64,000 nt of DNA from Pedobacter sp. BMA (GCF_001027745.1 NZ_LECU01000010.1:62001-126000); one strand, 5' to 3'. Positions 8,174-17,085 are shown, counted from the first letter of the stretch. Made by a program: numbers and translations. The notes: a model not told the origin generated them from the letters alone.

Positions 8174-8285
8174 TTATTGTTTCTGCCATGTAGTCTGTGG
8201 GGCTTTTGCCGAACATCTTTTTAAATTCTATACTGAAATACTTCCTATCGCTGAAGCCTACATGAATAGAGAGGTATTGCATCAT
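8139..8285 (-). pseudogene. Remnant of an AraC-family HTH C-terminus
   Basis: The minus strand reads M-M-Q-Y-L-S-I-H-V-G-F-S-D-R-K-Y-F-S-I-E-F-K-K-M-F-G-K-S-P-T-D-Y-M. This is the second helix-turn-helix of AraC/XylS regulators (pattern A-x-x-V-G-F-S-D-x-x-Y-F-x-x-x-F-K-K-x-F-G-x-S-P-x-x-Y). The frame hits a stop four codons upstream (TAA before I-M-M), and the rest of the regulator is absent. The recognisable part is about 8169-8285; the last residues run into the lone-receiver gene on the other strand. It is a gene fossil, not a working regulator. Confidence 0.7.
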
Positions 8286-8383
8286 TATTTATGTCGACCA
8301 CTATTATCTGGAAGCCATGGCGAGATATAAGGCATGGTACTTTTAGTCAGGAAAAGGGATATACTGGTAAACGACAATAACAT

Positions 8384-9646
8384 ATGAGCTTCAAATTGAC
8401 ACTAAAAAAATCAAAAGAACTGGTTGCTTCATTGCACTTTGCAGGGATATTTGTTCTTATCGCTTTATCCTCAACTGCTCAAACAAAGCAATCGGGAGGA
8501 ACAGCCGACCGGAAATTCTGGGTGAAAACCTTATACCGGATATCATATCCGGTGATCAACAATCTGGCAAATGAAACTTTAAAGCAGAATATGCCGCTCG
8601 AAAAGGGAAACAATTACAACCTCAAACTGGAACATGTAACTTATCTGGAAGCTGTTGGGCGGACAATTGCCGGTATCGCACCATGGCTGGAGTTACCCGA
8701 TGATGATTCGGAAGAGGGTAAATTGCGAAAATCTTTCCGGTTGCTTGTCATCGAAGGACTTAAGCATGCTGTTGATCCAAAAAGTAAAGATTACCTGGAT
8801 TTCAGATCTGAACCGCAGGCAATAGTGGATGCAGCCTATGTTGCACAGGCTTTCATTCGCGCACCAAAAGGGATTTGGGCGGCTTTGGATACAACCACAC
8901 AACAGCGGTATGTGGAAGAATTTAAATCGTTGCGCAACCGGACTGGTGCCTATAACAATTGGTTGCTTTTTGCAGGATTGACAGAAGGATTTCTGTTTAA
9001 AATCGGAGCACAATATGATCCGGCCCGTTTGCAGTTTGCCTTGAAGAAAATTAATGAATGGTATGTAGGTGACAGCTGGTACAGCGATGGTGAAAAATTC
9101 AGCATGGACTATTACAACTCTTATGTGATTCATCCGATGATGGTTGATTTGATGCAGATTATGCTTGAAAAAGGTAAAACAAATGTGGATGACTATAATA
9201 AATCGTTGGCAAGAATGGCGAGATACAGTGAGTACCTGGAACGCGTTATTGCTCCTGATGGTTCTTACCCTGCTTATGGAAGATCAGTTACTTACCGTAC
9301 TGCGGCATTTCAGGCGCTGGGGCAAACCGCATTGATTGGAAAACTACCCGCAGAGGTAAGTCCTGCTCAGGTCAGGTGTGCATTAACAGCAGTATTTCAC
9401 CGGATGTATGATGGTAAACAAAATTTCGACAACAACGGCTGGCTGGTGTTGGGGTTTAATGGTCACCAGCCTGAAATAGCCGATGTATACACCTCAACAG
9501 GGAGTTTATACATGGCTACCCTTGGGTTCTTACCATTAGGATTAAAAGCAAACGATCCATTCTGGACATCACCTCCGGCACCGTGGACTTCCGTTAAAGC
9601 ATGGTCGGGCGCTAAAGTTAAGAAAGATTACAAGGTAGAATATTAA
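8384..9646 (+). CDS. Secreted DUF2264 protein
   Basis: A 420-residue protein with an N-terminal hydrophobic segment (residues 18-32, ending S-S-T-A-Q), so it is probably exported. The rest matches DUF2264: R-x-W-V/x-L-x-x-I-x-x-P-V near residue 47, the central W-Y-x-G-D-S-W-Y-S-D-G-E-K-F-S-M-D-Y-Y-N-S-Y near 226-248, and R-S-V-T-Y-R near 301. The family is predicted to form an alpha/alpha barrel and often accompanies glycan degradation in Bacteroidota. Its catalytic activity here is not shown. A strong terminator follows, so it is monocistronic. Confidence 0.8.
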   Translation: MSFKLTLKKSKELVASLHFAGIFVLIALSSTAQTKQSGGTADRKFWVKTLYRISYPVINNLANETLKQNMPLEKGNNYNLKLEHVTYLEAVGRTIAGIAPWLELPDDDSEEGKLRKSFRLLVIEGLKHAVDPKSKDYLDFRSEPQAIVDAAYVAQAFIRAPKGIWAALDTTTQQRYVEEFKSLRNRTGAYNNWLLFAGLTEGFLFKIGAQYDPARLQFALKKINEWYVGDSWYSDGEKFSMDYYNSYVIHPMMVDLMQIMLEKGKTNVDDYNKSLARMARYSEYLERVIAPDGSYPAYGRSVTYRTAAFQALGQTALIGKLPAEVSPAQVRCALTAVFHRMYDGKQNFDNNGWLVLGFNGHQPEIADVYTSTGSLYMATLGFLPLGLKANDPFWTSPPAPWTSVKAWSGAKVKKDYKVEY

Positions 9647-9723
9647 CAGTGGTTATGCTGATCATTCTTCAGATTACGAAAACCTTAAAGGTGGGGAGTA
9701 TACAAGGATCGGATTGCTGGCGG

Positions 9724-9757
9724 AACCGGATTGGAATTTATCCAATCCGGTTTTTTA
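9724..9757 (+). terminator. Rho-independent terminator after the DUF2264 gene
   Basis: Arms AACCGGATTGG and CCAATCCGGTT (11 bp, 7-nt loop) are followed by a T-run. Confidence 0.9.
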
Positions 9758-9901
9758 TTGTCATAAATTTGAGACAATTAATCTTTTATTTAGAATTGTT
9801 TTAAATCAGGCTATTTATTTAGAATCATTCTTTTTAACTTAGCGCTCGATTTTAGTAATCCAAACACTTCGGCTATCTAGATAGAATTAAACAAAACTCA
9901 A

Positions 9902-11374
9902 ATGAAAAAAATCCTTCTTGGTGCTTTACTGATTGCATCAATGGGCTTAAAGGCTCAGAAAAATACTTTCTTTGATCAGGCTTTTTGGAAAGGGAACACC
10001 GACCTGGCCACGATAAAGGCTGAAATTGAAAAAGGAAATAGCCCTTCTCAGTTGAATCAGATCTCTTTTGATGCTACTTTCTTTGCAATCAGCAATGATG
10101 CCCCTATAGAGTCCATTTTGTTTCTATTGTCTCAACCTGGTAATGGTGTAGATAAGCTTTTGCATGATGGAAGGACCTACTTATTTACCGCTGCCTCAAA
10201 AGGAAATGTGCCGGTGATGGAATACCTTTTAAAAAACGGTGCAAAGGCAAACCTGGAAGACAGTCATGGGTTTTCCCCTTTAACTTTTGCCGCGGCTGCC
10301 GGACAACAGAATACTAAGGTTTATGATTTACTGATTGCAAAAGGTGCCGATTTAAAGAAAGACTTAAACCATGACGGTGCAAATGCATTACTGATCGGGA
10401 TTAGTAATGATAAAGAATTTGCACTGACAAATTATTTTATTTCAAAAGGTTTAAGCCTGAATAGTGTTGACGCCTCTGGAAATACTGCGTTTAACTACGC
10501 AGCAAGAACTGGTAACATTGAATTAATGAATAAATTAATTGCCAAGGGGGTAAAATATAACAATAACGCCGTATTGATGGCTGCACAGGGTGGAAGAGGA
10601 TCTTCAAACGGTTTACCCGTTTTTCAGTATCTGGAAAGTTTGAAACTTAAGCCGTCAGCATTGGGAACAAACGGGGAAAACGCTTTATTCTATATTGTTC
10701 GTAAACCAAAGCAGGAAGAATTGATCAGCTATTTTCTATCCAAAGGCGTAGATGTAAATGAGGCCGATAAGGATGGAAACACCGCCTTCATTAATGCAGC
10801 AGGTTTCACCAGGGATTTATCAGCTTTGGAATTATTATTGAAAAATGTAAAAAACATTAATCAGGTGAATGCGAAGGGCGTGTCTGCATTAGATATGGCC
10901 GTTCGCAGTAACTCTGCTGATGTGGTGAAGTTACTTTTGGATAAAGGGGCTGATTTAAAACTTGCAGATAAAGACGGAAATAATCTGACATATTACCTGA
11001 TGCAGGGCTATTCACCAAGAGGTATGGAAGATTTTAATGCGAAATATAAACTGTTAACCGACAAGGGATTTGACCTTGCTGCTGCACAGCCTAACGGAAA
11101 CAGCTTATACCATATCGCTGTGGCGAAAAATGATTTAGCTTTAGCAAAGTTTATTACGCCGTTAAAGGCAGACGTTAACGTGAAAAACAAAGAAGGCTAT
11201 ACGGCTTTGCATAAGGCAGCGATGACAGCGAAAGATACTGAACTTATGAAATACCTGATCTCTGTTGGTGCCAAAAAAGATGTAACTACCGAATTTAAAG
11301 AAACACCTTTCGACCTGGCCAGTGAAAATGAATACCTGTCAAAAAATAAAATTGCTATAGATTTCTTAAAATAA
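9902..11374 (+). CDS. Secreted ankyrin-repeat protein of the flavin redox operon
   Basis: A 490-residue protein with a cleavable signal (M-K-K-I-L-L-G-A-L-L-I-A-S-M-G-L-K-A-Q). About ten ankyrin repeats follow, recognised by phrases such as G-x-T-x-L/F-x-x-A-A and L-L-x-K-G-A-D/x. The clearest are near residues 88-115, 120-150, 195-215, 290-312, 325-352 and 425-455. No enzymatic motif is present, so it is probably a periplasmic binding scaffold. Only 4 nt separate it from the DUF2271 gene and a further 12 nt separate that from the PepSY-reductase gene, so all three are one operon. Pseudomonas AnkB, a periplasmic ankyrin protein that supports a catalase, is a known precedent for redox partnering. 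Confidence 0.85.
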   Translation: MKKILLGALLIASMGLKAQKNTFFDQAFWKGNTDLATIKAEIEKGNSPSQLNQISFDATFFAISNDAPIESILFLLSQPGNGVDKLLHDGRTYLFTAASKGNVPVMEYLLKNGAKANLEDSHGFSPLTFAAAAGQQNTKVYDLLIAKGADLKKDLNHDGANALLIGISNDKEFALTNYFISKGLSLNSVDASGNTAFNYAARTGNIELMNKLIAKGVKYNNNAVLMAAQGGRGSSNGLPVFQYLESLKLKPSALGTNGENALFYIVRKPKQEELISYFLSKGVDVNEADKDGNTAFINAAGFTRDLSALELLLKNVKNINQVNAKGVSALDMAVRSNSADVVKLLLDKGADLKLADKDGNNLTYYLMQGYSPRGMEDFNAKYKLLTDKGFDLAAAQPNGNSLYHIAVAKNDLALAKFITPLKADVNVKNKEGYTALHKAAMTAKDTELMKYLISVGAKKDVTTEFKETPFDLASENEYLSKNKIAIDFLK

Positions 11375-11378
11375 TAAA

Positions 11379-11864
11379 ATGAATACTTTTTTTAAATTAT
11401 GCCTGGCATTTATGCTGGTGCTTACGTTACCTGATTTTTCTTCTGCACAGAAAACTACCAAGTACAAATGCCTTGTGCAGATGACAAACTACGTAGGCGA
11501 AGGTGCATACATCGTAGTTTCTTTAATAGACCCGAAAGGTACATATGAGAAAACGCTCTATGTGATGGGTTCGGATAAAAAATGGTATCCCGATCTAAAG
11601 GAGTGGCACAAGGCCTTTAAAGCTAAACCGACTAATATCAGTGCAATTACAGGCGCTTCAGTTACGGGCGGCGACAGAAGTGTAACCGTTTTTGAAATCG
11701 ATAATGCTAAACTGAATAAAGGTTACAAGATCCGTTTTGAAACTGCTGTTGAAGACAATAAATATTACGTCAAAGACCTTGAAATTCCACTTACCACTGA
11801 AGGACTTGCTGCTAAGACTGAAGGAACAGGGTACATCAGAAACGTTCGTTTGAGCGCTAATTAA
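11379..11864 (+). CDS. Secreted DUF2271 protein, predicted FMN carrier
   Basis: A 161-residue exported protein (signal ends near S-S-A-Q, residue 24) of the DUF2271 family. Residues 91-94 are T-G-A-S, within the segment I-S-A-I-T-G-A-S-V-T. This fits the [S/T]-G-A-[S/T] acceptor motif used by ApbE to attach FMN through a phosphoester bond, which would make Ser94 the linked residue. DUF2271 proteins have been linked to ApbE-type flavinylation; flavinylation here is inference. It sits between the ankyrin gene and the PepSY-reductase gene, and ApbE is encoded convergently 2.3 kb downstream. It would act as a periplasmic electron carrier. Confidence 0.82.
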   Translation: MNTFFKLCLAFMLVLTLPDFSSAQKTTKYKCLVQMTNYVGEGAYIVVSLIDPKGTYEKTLYVMGSDKKWYPDLKEWHKAFKAKPTNISAITGASVTGGDRSVTVFEIDNAKLNKGYKIRFETAVEDNKYYVKDLEIPLTTEGLAAKTEGTGYIRNVRLSAN

Positions 11865-11876
11865 TAAATATTATAA

Positions 11877-14066
11877 ATGACAATTTCTGTTTGGAGATAT
11901 AGCCACTTAGCACTGGCTATATCTTCTTTTATTTTTATTACCCTGGCTTCAGTAACGGGAATTATCCTCGCTTTTAAGCCTGTTACGGAAAAAACACAAC
12001 CTTACCGTTCTAAAGGTTTCAGCAGCCTTACGGTAGCCGAGGTAATCCCCAATCTGAAGAAATCGTATACCGATATCAGCGATGTAACAATAGATGCCAA
12101 CCAGTTTGTCAGCATTAACGGCACTGATTTAAATGATGAGTCAGGAAAATTTTATGTCGATCCTGTTAGTGGAAAATCCCTTGGGAGGGTAGGTAAAGAA
12201 AACGAATTTTTCAGAACCGTGACAACTTTACACCGCTCTTTGTTTCTACACGAAACCGGTCGTTTTTTTGTAGGTATAACCGCATTTCTGCTATTTCTCA
12301 TTGCAACATCAGGAACTGTACTGATCATTCAGCGTCAGCGAAGCTTTAAAAAGTTTTTTGGAAAAATAGTCAGAGATGGTTTTGCACAATATTACCACGT
12401 AGTCCTCGGTCGGCTATTGCTTATTCCAATTATCATCATTTCCTTGAGCGGAACATTCTTATCGCTGCAAAGATTTGGATTAATCAAGGAACAAAAGATT
12501 ACGCACAAGGTAGATTTAGATGCACTCAAAACTACTCCCGAAAAAAAGCTGCAGGATTTTGAAGTGCTGAAAAATATAAAGCTTGGAGAAGTGCAGTCGA
12601 TTGAGTTTCCTTTTTCAGAAGATGTAGAAGACTATTTCACTATCAAACTTCAGGATAGGGAAATTACGTTAAATCAAATTACAGGAGAGATTTTAACAGA
12701 GCAGGCCTATACAACAGCTACTCTGTTAAATACACTTAGTATGGATTTACATACGGGCAGGACCAATGCGATATGGGCAGTTGTTTTGGCGATCGCTTCG
12801 ATAAATATTTTGTTTTTTATTTATTCTGGTTTCGTCATCATGTGGAAAAGGCGTTCGAACCGGATCAGGAATAAATTTAAACCGGAAGCAGCCGAGTTTA
12901 TTATTCTGGTGGGTTCAGAGAATGGAACCACTTTTAGATTTGCAAAGGCTATACACGATCAGCTTTTGACGAGCGGTAAGCTTTCATTTATGGCCGAACT
13001 AAATGATTATAAGGCATTTGCTCAGGCGAAGCAAATCCTTGTTTTTACGGCCACCTACGGGCAGGGTGATGCGCCAACAAACGCGAAGAAGTTTATCTCG
13101 CAGCTAGAACGTTATCCACAACAACAGTCTGTTAAGTTTTCTGTTGTAGCCTTTGGCTCTCATGCATACCCGGATTTCTGTAAGTTTGGTTATGAGGTGA
13201 ATAATGCACTATCGAAAAAGACCTGGGCAACGCCGATACTTGAAATACATACAGTCAACGATCGGTCACCCGAGGAATTCACCATCTGGGCTAACTCCTG
13301 GGCTTCACATTCTGATATCGAATTAACGGTACTGGATAAATTGCTGGAAACGAAGGCGCCTAAAACACTGAAGTTCATAGTTACCGATAAAATTGTTTCC
13401 GCACATGAAGAGACATCGTTCATAATACGATTAAGGCCTAAGCGTTTAAAGAAATTTGATTCTGGTGATTTGCTGACGATTTATCCTGCAAATGATCATA
13501 GAGAGCGACAGTATTCCATAGGAAAAGTTGGCAAAGAAGTACAGCTCAGCGTTAAACTGCACGAAGGTGGGCTGGGTTCCGGGTTTTTATACAATCTGAA
13601 TGTTGGAGAGTCATTGTCTGCGTCCATTATAAAGAATGCTCATTTCCATTTTCCCCATAAGCGAAAAACAGTGATTATGGTTTCAAATGGAACCGGTATT
13701 GCACCATTTCTGGGGATGCTGAATCAACATGATAGTCAGAAAAATATTCACCTGTATTGTGGTTTCAGGAACCAGCAATCATTCGCTTTGTATGAAAAAA
13801 GTATTAACGCTAAAGCCCTGGAAGCTGCTAAAGTCAATGTTGCATTATCGCGTGAAGGGGATAAAATGTATGTAAAAGATTTACTGGCAAGGGATAGTGA
13901 TTTTGTAGCTCAAACGCTGAGAAATGATGGAGCGGTTATGTTATGCGGCTCCTTAAGCATGCAAAAGGATGTTATCAGCTGGTTGGAACAACTATGCCAG
14001 GAACAGGATAACAAAAGCATTAGTTTCTATCAATCGCGCGGACAGGTATTAATGGATTGTTATTAG
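11877..14066 (+). CDS. PepSY membrane protein fused to flavodoxin/FAD/NAD(P)H reductase
   Basis: A 729-residue fusion. Residues 1-330 are a PepSY-TM region with four membrane helices (about 12-34, 130-151, 175-198, 297-323) and conserved histidines (H119, H125, H174, H292) that could hold haem. Residues about 341-480 are a flavodoxin domain (G-S-E-N-G-T-T phosphate loop, T-A-T-Y-G-Q-G-D). Residues about 495-729 are a ferredoxin-reductase-like module with FAD motif R-Q-Y-S (544-547) and NAD(P) motif N-G-T-G-I-A-P (604-610), ending in an aromatic residue. The order is like cytochrome P450 reductase or the sulfite-reductase flavoprotein. It would take electrons from cytoplasmic NAD(P)H through FAD and FMN to the periplasmic side, with the DUF2271 protein as likely acceptor. 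Confidence 0.9.
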   Translation: MTISVWRYSHLALAISSFIFITLASVTGIILAFKPVTEKTQPYRSKGFSSLTVAEVIPNLKKSYTDISDVTIDANQFVSINGTDLNDESGKFYVDPVSGKSLGRVGKENEFFRTVTTLHRSLFLHETGRFFVGITAFLLFLIATSGTVLIIQRQRSFKKFFGKIVRDGFAQYYHVVLGRLLLIPIIIISLSGTFLSLQRFGLIKEQKITHKVDLDALKTTPEKKLQDFEVLKNIKLGEVQSIEFPFSEDVEDYFTIKLQDREITLNQITGEILTEQAYTTATLLNTLSMDLHTGRTNAIWAVVLAIASINILFFIYSGFVIMWKRRSNRIRNKFKPEAAEFIILVGSENGTTFRFAKAIHDQLLTSGKLSFMAELNDYKAFAQAKQILVFTATYGQGDAPTNAKKFISQLERYPQQQSVKFSVVAFGSHAYPDFCKFGYEVNNALSKKTWATPILEIHTVNDRSPEEFTIWANSWASHSDIELTVLDKLLETKAPKTLKFIVTDKIVSAHEETSFIIRLRPKRLKKFDSGDLLTIYPANDHRERQYSIGKVGKEVQLSVKLHEGGLGSGFLYNLNVGESLSASIIKNAHFHFPHKRKTVIMVSNGTGIAPFLGMLNQHDSQKNIHLYCGFRNQQSFALYEKSINAKALEAAKVNVALSREGDKMYVKDLLARDSDFVAQTLRNDGAVMLCGSLSMQKDVISWLEQLCQEQDNKSISFYQSRGQVLMDCY

Positions 14067-14157
14067 TGTAACCGACCCGATATTTTCCAGATAAACATAA
14101 TATTGTTTAGTTCATGGTGTTAGGGTGGAGGAAAGTGATCTCAATCAGAATTAATGA

Positions 14158-15159
14158 TTACAGATTTTTCTTCCACTTTTCAATCGTCTGGGTGTCAAGG
14201 TTTCCAGACCAGTAAAGCTGGCCATCGTCTCCGAATATCACACAGCTATATTCTGGAAATCCAGCGAGTAATTGGAGACCTTTATCCTTACCAAGCAACA
14301 TGATCGAGGTGCTGAAACCATTTGCTTTCTCAGTATCGGGCCCAAAAACTGTCACGCTGGTTAGTCCTGTTACAGGATATCCTGTTGTGGGATTGATGAT
14401 GTGTGAATACCGTTTTCCATTAAACATCACAAATTTTTCATAGCTGCCAGAAGTTACAACCGCACCATTTTTGATGGGAACAGCAGCAAACAGGCTATCT
14501 TTGTGAAATGGGTTGGTAATTCCGATCATCCATGGTTTGCCGTTGGGTTGTTTACCCCATACACTCATGTCACCGGTAGCATTTACGATACCAGCGTTAA
14601 TGCCTTTTTCTAACATCATTTTTCTACAGCGGTTAGTGGCATAACCTTCTCCTAATGCCCCAAAACCTATCTTCATGCCTTTCTCTTTCAAAAAAATAGT
14701 GCAGTTGATGCTGTCGAGAATGATATTTTTATAATTAACATTTTGTACAGATTTTCTGACTGCATCAGGTGACGGCATTTCAGTCATTGATCCGTCGAAT
14801 TTCCAGATTCGATCCATAGCTGCAAAACTGATGTCGAACGCGCCATTGGTTAGTTTCGATAACTGAATGGCACGCTGCGTAAGTTTGAAAACCTCCCGAT
14901 CCACTTTTACGGGATATTCACCAGCATGCTGATTGACAGCAGAAACTTGTGACGTTGGTTTCCAGTCGGAAATTAAGAATTCAATTCTCGAAATTTCTTC
15001 AATGATGGTATCTATATTGGCTTCCGCAATTAGCTTTGTTTTGGCTACGATAGATATATCAAATCTACCACCCATTAGCATTGTTGTTCTTTTTTTTACA
15101 ACCTGAGCTTGCAATGCGGTGGAGAGGGTCAAGATAAATAATGTGAATTTTAACTTCAA
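14158..15159 (-). CDS. apbE: FAD:protein FMN transferase (ApbE family)
   Basis: A 333-residue exported protein; the signal M-K-L-K-F-T-L-F-I-L-T-L-S-T-A-L-Q-A-Q lacks a lipobox Cys. Family landmarks are M-G-G-R-F-D near residue 29, the segment M-K-I-G-F-G-A-L-G-E-G-Y-A-T near 161-174, N-A-T-G-D-M near 193-198, and the C-terminal S-H-I-I-N-P-T-T-G-Y-P block near 252-262, which contains the metal and flavin contacts. ApbE splits FAD and attaches FMN to Ser/Thr in target proteins. It is convergent with the PepSY-reductase gene. The T-G-A-S-bearing DUF2271 protein is the obvious substrate in this window. Confidence 0.93.
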   Translation of the reverse strand: MKLKFTLFILTLSTALQAQVVKKRTTMLMGGRFDISIVAKTKLIAEANIDTIIEEISRIEFLISDWKPTSQVSAVNQHAGEYPVKVDREVFKLTQRAIQLSKLTNGAFDISFAAMDRIWKFDGSMTEMPSPDAVRKSVQNVNYKNIILDSINCTIFLKEKGMKIGFGALGEGYATNRCRKMMLEKGINAGIVNATGDMSVWGKQPNGKPWMIGITNPFHKDSLFAAVPIKNGAVVTSGSYEKFVMFNGKRYSHIINPTTGYPVTGLTSVTVFGPDTEKANGFSTSIMLLGKDKGLQLLAGFPEYSCVIFGDDGQLYWSGNLDTQTIEKWKKNL

Positions 15160-15372
15160 TTTAATACGGTTAAATGAAGCCCAAATTTAAAGATTACACA
15201 CATGAAATTGCAGCTATTACTTAAAGAAATATTAACCGTTGAATAAGGTTAACGAATCTTTAGGTATTTTGTACATCACATAATATCATGCAGAGTTGGA
15301 TTAAGCTGATCTAACAAATTGAAACTTTTCAAAACCATCGGCTATTATTCATGTTGCTTTTTAAAAGAACTG

Positions 15373-15735
15373 ATGATGAATACTTATACAAAAAAAGCGA
15401 AAACAAACGGATTGGTGTTGGATGGATTGAAAGCTGTTGGTGATTCAGCAGGATTGAAGGCAAGTAAATCGAAAATAAAGAAGGAAGTACAACTCAGCTT
15501 TAGCATAGTTAACCAGCTTACGGAAATGCTATTCACCAAACGAGGCATGCAAAACCGTAAGGAAATAGAGATGGCCGGATTGGGCATTATCGCACTTTAT
15601 AATATCTACCGCGGGGTGAAGAAGGGAAAAAGATCTCCGCTGGTAAAAGGAGTATTCCTGGCAGGTATCTTAACTGCCGCATTAATAGTGAATAATAAAG
15701 CTACGTCTCCTTCGGGTATTGTGAAAGTAAACTAA
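15373..15735 (+). CDS. Hypothetical protein with a C-terminal membrane segment
   Basis: About 120 residues, starting M-M-N-T-Y-T-K-K-A-K. The frame is open to a TTG at 15319, but the double Met at 15373 is the better start. A basic N-terminal half (K-A-S-K-S-K-I-K-K-E) is followed by an amphipathic region and a hydrophobic stretch near residues 92-108 (G-V-F-L-A-G-I-L-T-A-A-L-I-V). No family is recognised. It stands alone between apbE and the CoiA-like gene, transcribed divergently from apbE. Confidence 0.55.
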   Translation: MMNTYTKKAKTNGLVLDGLKAVGDSAGLKASKSKIKKEVQLSFSIVNQLTEMLFTKRGMQNRKEIEMAGLGIIALYNIYRGVKKGKRSPLVKGVFLAGILTAALIVNNKATSPSGIVKVN

Positions 15736-15888
15736 AGGCTATGCTATCATTTTATGTTGTGGGATATCGGTGTGTATTCCTATAGGTTTTAAATTCGCCG
15801 CTTGCAGATTCTCCTGCTAATATATTTAGTTTTATTTTTGTATCACCCGAAATCATCCATTTTGCAATAGCTTGCGCGGGTATACTTC

Positions 15889-16566
15889 ATGAATGACCCT
15901 ATCAACTTTCACAACGACAGCATTCAGCTCTCTTCAGGTGCAGGAACGCTTGTAGCAGAGCCTTTTTACAGAAAGGAAACAGCCTGGCACAGGGATTGGA
16001 AGCTGGCATTTCCTCCATCATTCCGCGAAGTAGGATTTAACGATGCTGCGAAAGGCGATTTTCACAGAGCAGACATATTTACTCCATCAGGACATACCAT
16101 CGAATTTCAAAACTCGCCGATCACAATCCTGGAGTTGAAAAGCAGGGAGGCTTTTTATCCGAATTTGGTTTGGGTTTTGAATGGAAAGAAATTTAAAGGC
16201 TTCAGAATATTAAAACACCTCCCAGCAGTCGATGATCCAAAACTAGATGCTTTTGAATTTTGCCATTCCGATCATTTATCAATGGTTAGAAAAAATGAGG
16301 TCATAAATGGGGAAATAAATCCCCGTATCCTCAATTTTTATCATCCAGAACTAAAGGACATCGTTCTGACATCTGATCTATATTCTTTTTGCTGGAAAAA
16401 TCCTCACAAGGTATGGTTCGAGGCCACCTGTCCCATATTCGTCGATTTAGGTGGGCATTTTATATACGAACTTAAACAAAGACCACAGCTTTCCGGAAAT
16501 TACCCTTATCTGAAGTTGATTACCAGAAAGAAATTCATAGCACTATATACGCCTCCTGAAAGTTAA
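15889..16566 (+). CDS. CoiA-like competence/nuclease-fold protein
   Basis: A 225-residue protein whose central block H-R-A-D-I-F-T-P-S-G-H-T-I-E-F-Q-N-S-P-I (about residues 59-78) matches the nuclease-like core of competence protein CoiA, in which the Asp, Glu and Gln line a PD-(D/E)XK-type active site. An upstream W-H-R-D-W-K segment is also typical. CoiA family members are needed for DNA uptake or recombination in naturally competent bacteria. Many Bacteroidota carry a stand-alone copy whose role has not been tested. No competence genes surround it here. Confidence 0.7.
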   Translation: MNDPINFHNDSIQLSSGAGTLVAEPFYRKETAWHRDWKLAFPPSFREVGFNDAAKGDFHRADIFTPSGHTIEFQNSPITILELKSREAFYPNLVWVLNGKKFKGFRILKHLPAVDDPKLDAFEFCHSDHLSMVRKNEVINGEINPRILNFYHPELKDIVLTSDLYSFCWKNPHKVWFEATCPIFVDLGGHFIYELKQRPQLSGNYPYLKLITRKKFIALYTPPES

Positions 16567-16639
16567 ATCAACAATGCCTGTGTTTTGGCCGTAGCTTTGC
16601 TTAGTTAACTCGGTTTACTAAATTAAAGCTCAATCTGAT

Positions 16640-17023
16640 ATGTATAGCTGTGTAATCATCGATGATGAACAAATAAGCATCAATATTCTTAAATATTTCA
16701 TTAACCAAAGTAATCAGCTGGAGTTGTTGAATACATTCACAGATCCGGTGGTGGGAACCCGTGAAATTCTGGATTACGATAATGTTGATTTTCTATTTCT
16801 TGATATCAGGATGGATATTTCGGGATTAGACGTTGCGCGGGTAATTCGCAATAAAGTAAAGTATTTAATATTCGTTACCGCCTATGAGCATTATGCACTT
16901 GATGCGTTTAGTGTAAATTGTGACCGGTATCTTATGAAGCCGGTAAATTATAAAAAACTCGATGGCATTATACAAGAACTGCTTAACCGCGAAGGAAGAA
17001 ATATGAGGCGGGAAATAAAATAG
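16640..17023 (+). CDS. Receiver-only response regulator (LytTR-family receiver type)
   Basis: A 127-residue receiver. D8/D9 form the acidic pocket, D55 (F-L-F-L-D-I-R-M) is the phospho-acceptor, T80 is in V-T-A-Y-E-H-Y-A-L-D-A-F, and K100 is in L-M-K-P. The A-Y-E-H-Y-A-L and L-M-K-P-V-N-Y segments are those of receivers normally joined to a LytTR DNA-binding domain, but this protein ends about 15 residues after the fold (R-R-E-I-K). The output domain is therefore missing. No kinase gene is adjacent. Confidence 0.8.
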   Translation: MYSCVIIDDEQISINILKYFINQSNQLELLNTFTDPVVGTREILDYDNVDFLFLDIRMDISGLDVARVIRNKVKYLIFVTAYEHYALDAFSVNCDRYLMKPVNYKKLDGIIQELLNREGRNMRREIK

Positions 17024-17042
17024 AACCAATGCCATTTAAAGT

Positions 17043-17077
17043 ACCCAAAGTCACTTTAAGATAAAATGACTTTGGGT
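17043..17077. terminator. Bidirectional hairpin between convergent genes
   Basis: Arms ACCCAAAGTCA and TGACTTTGGGT form an 11-bp stem between the receiver gene and the DUF4142 gene. Confidence 0.75.
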
Positions 17078-17085
17078 GAAGAAAC

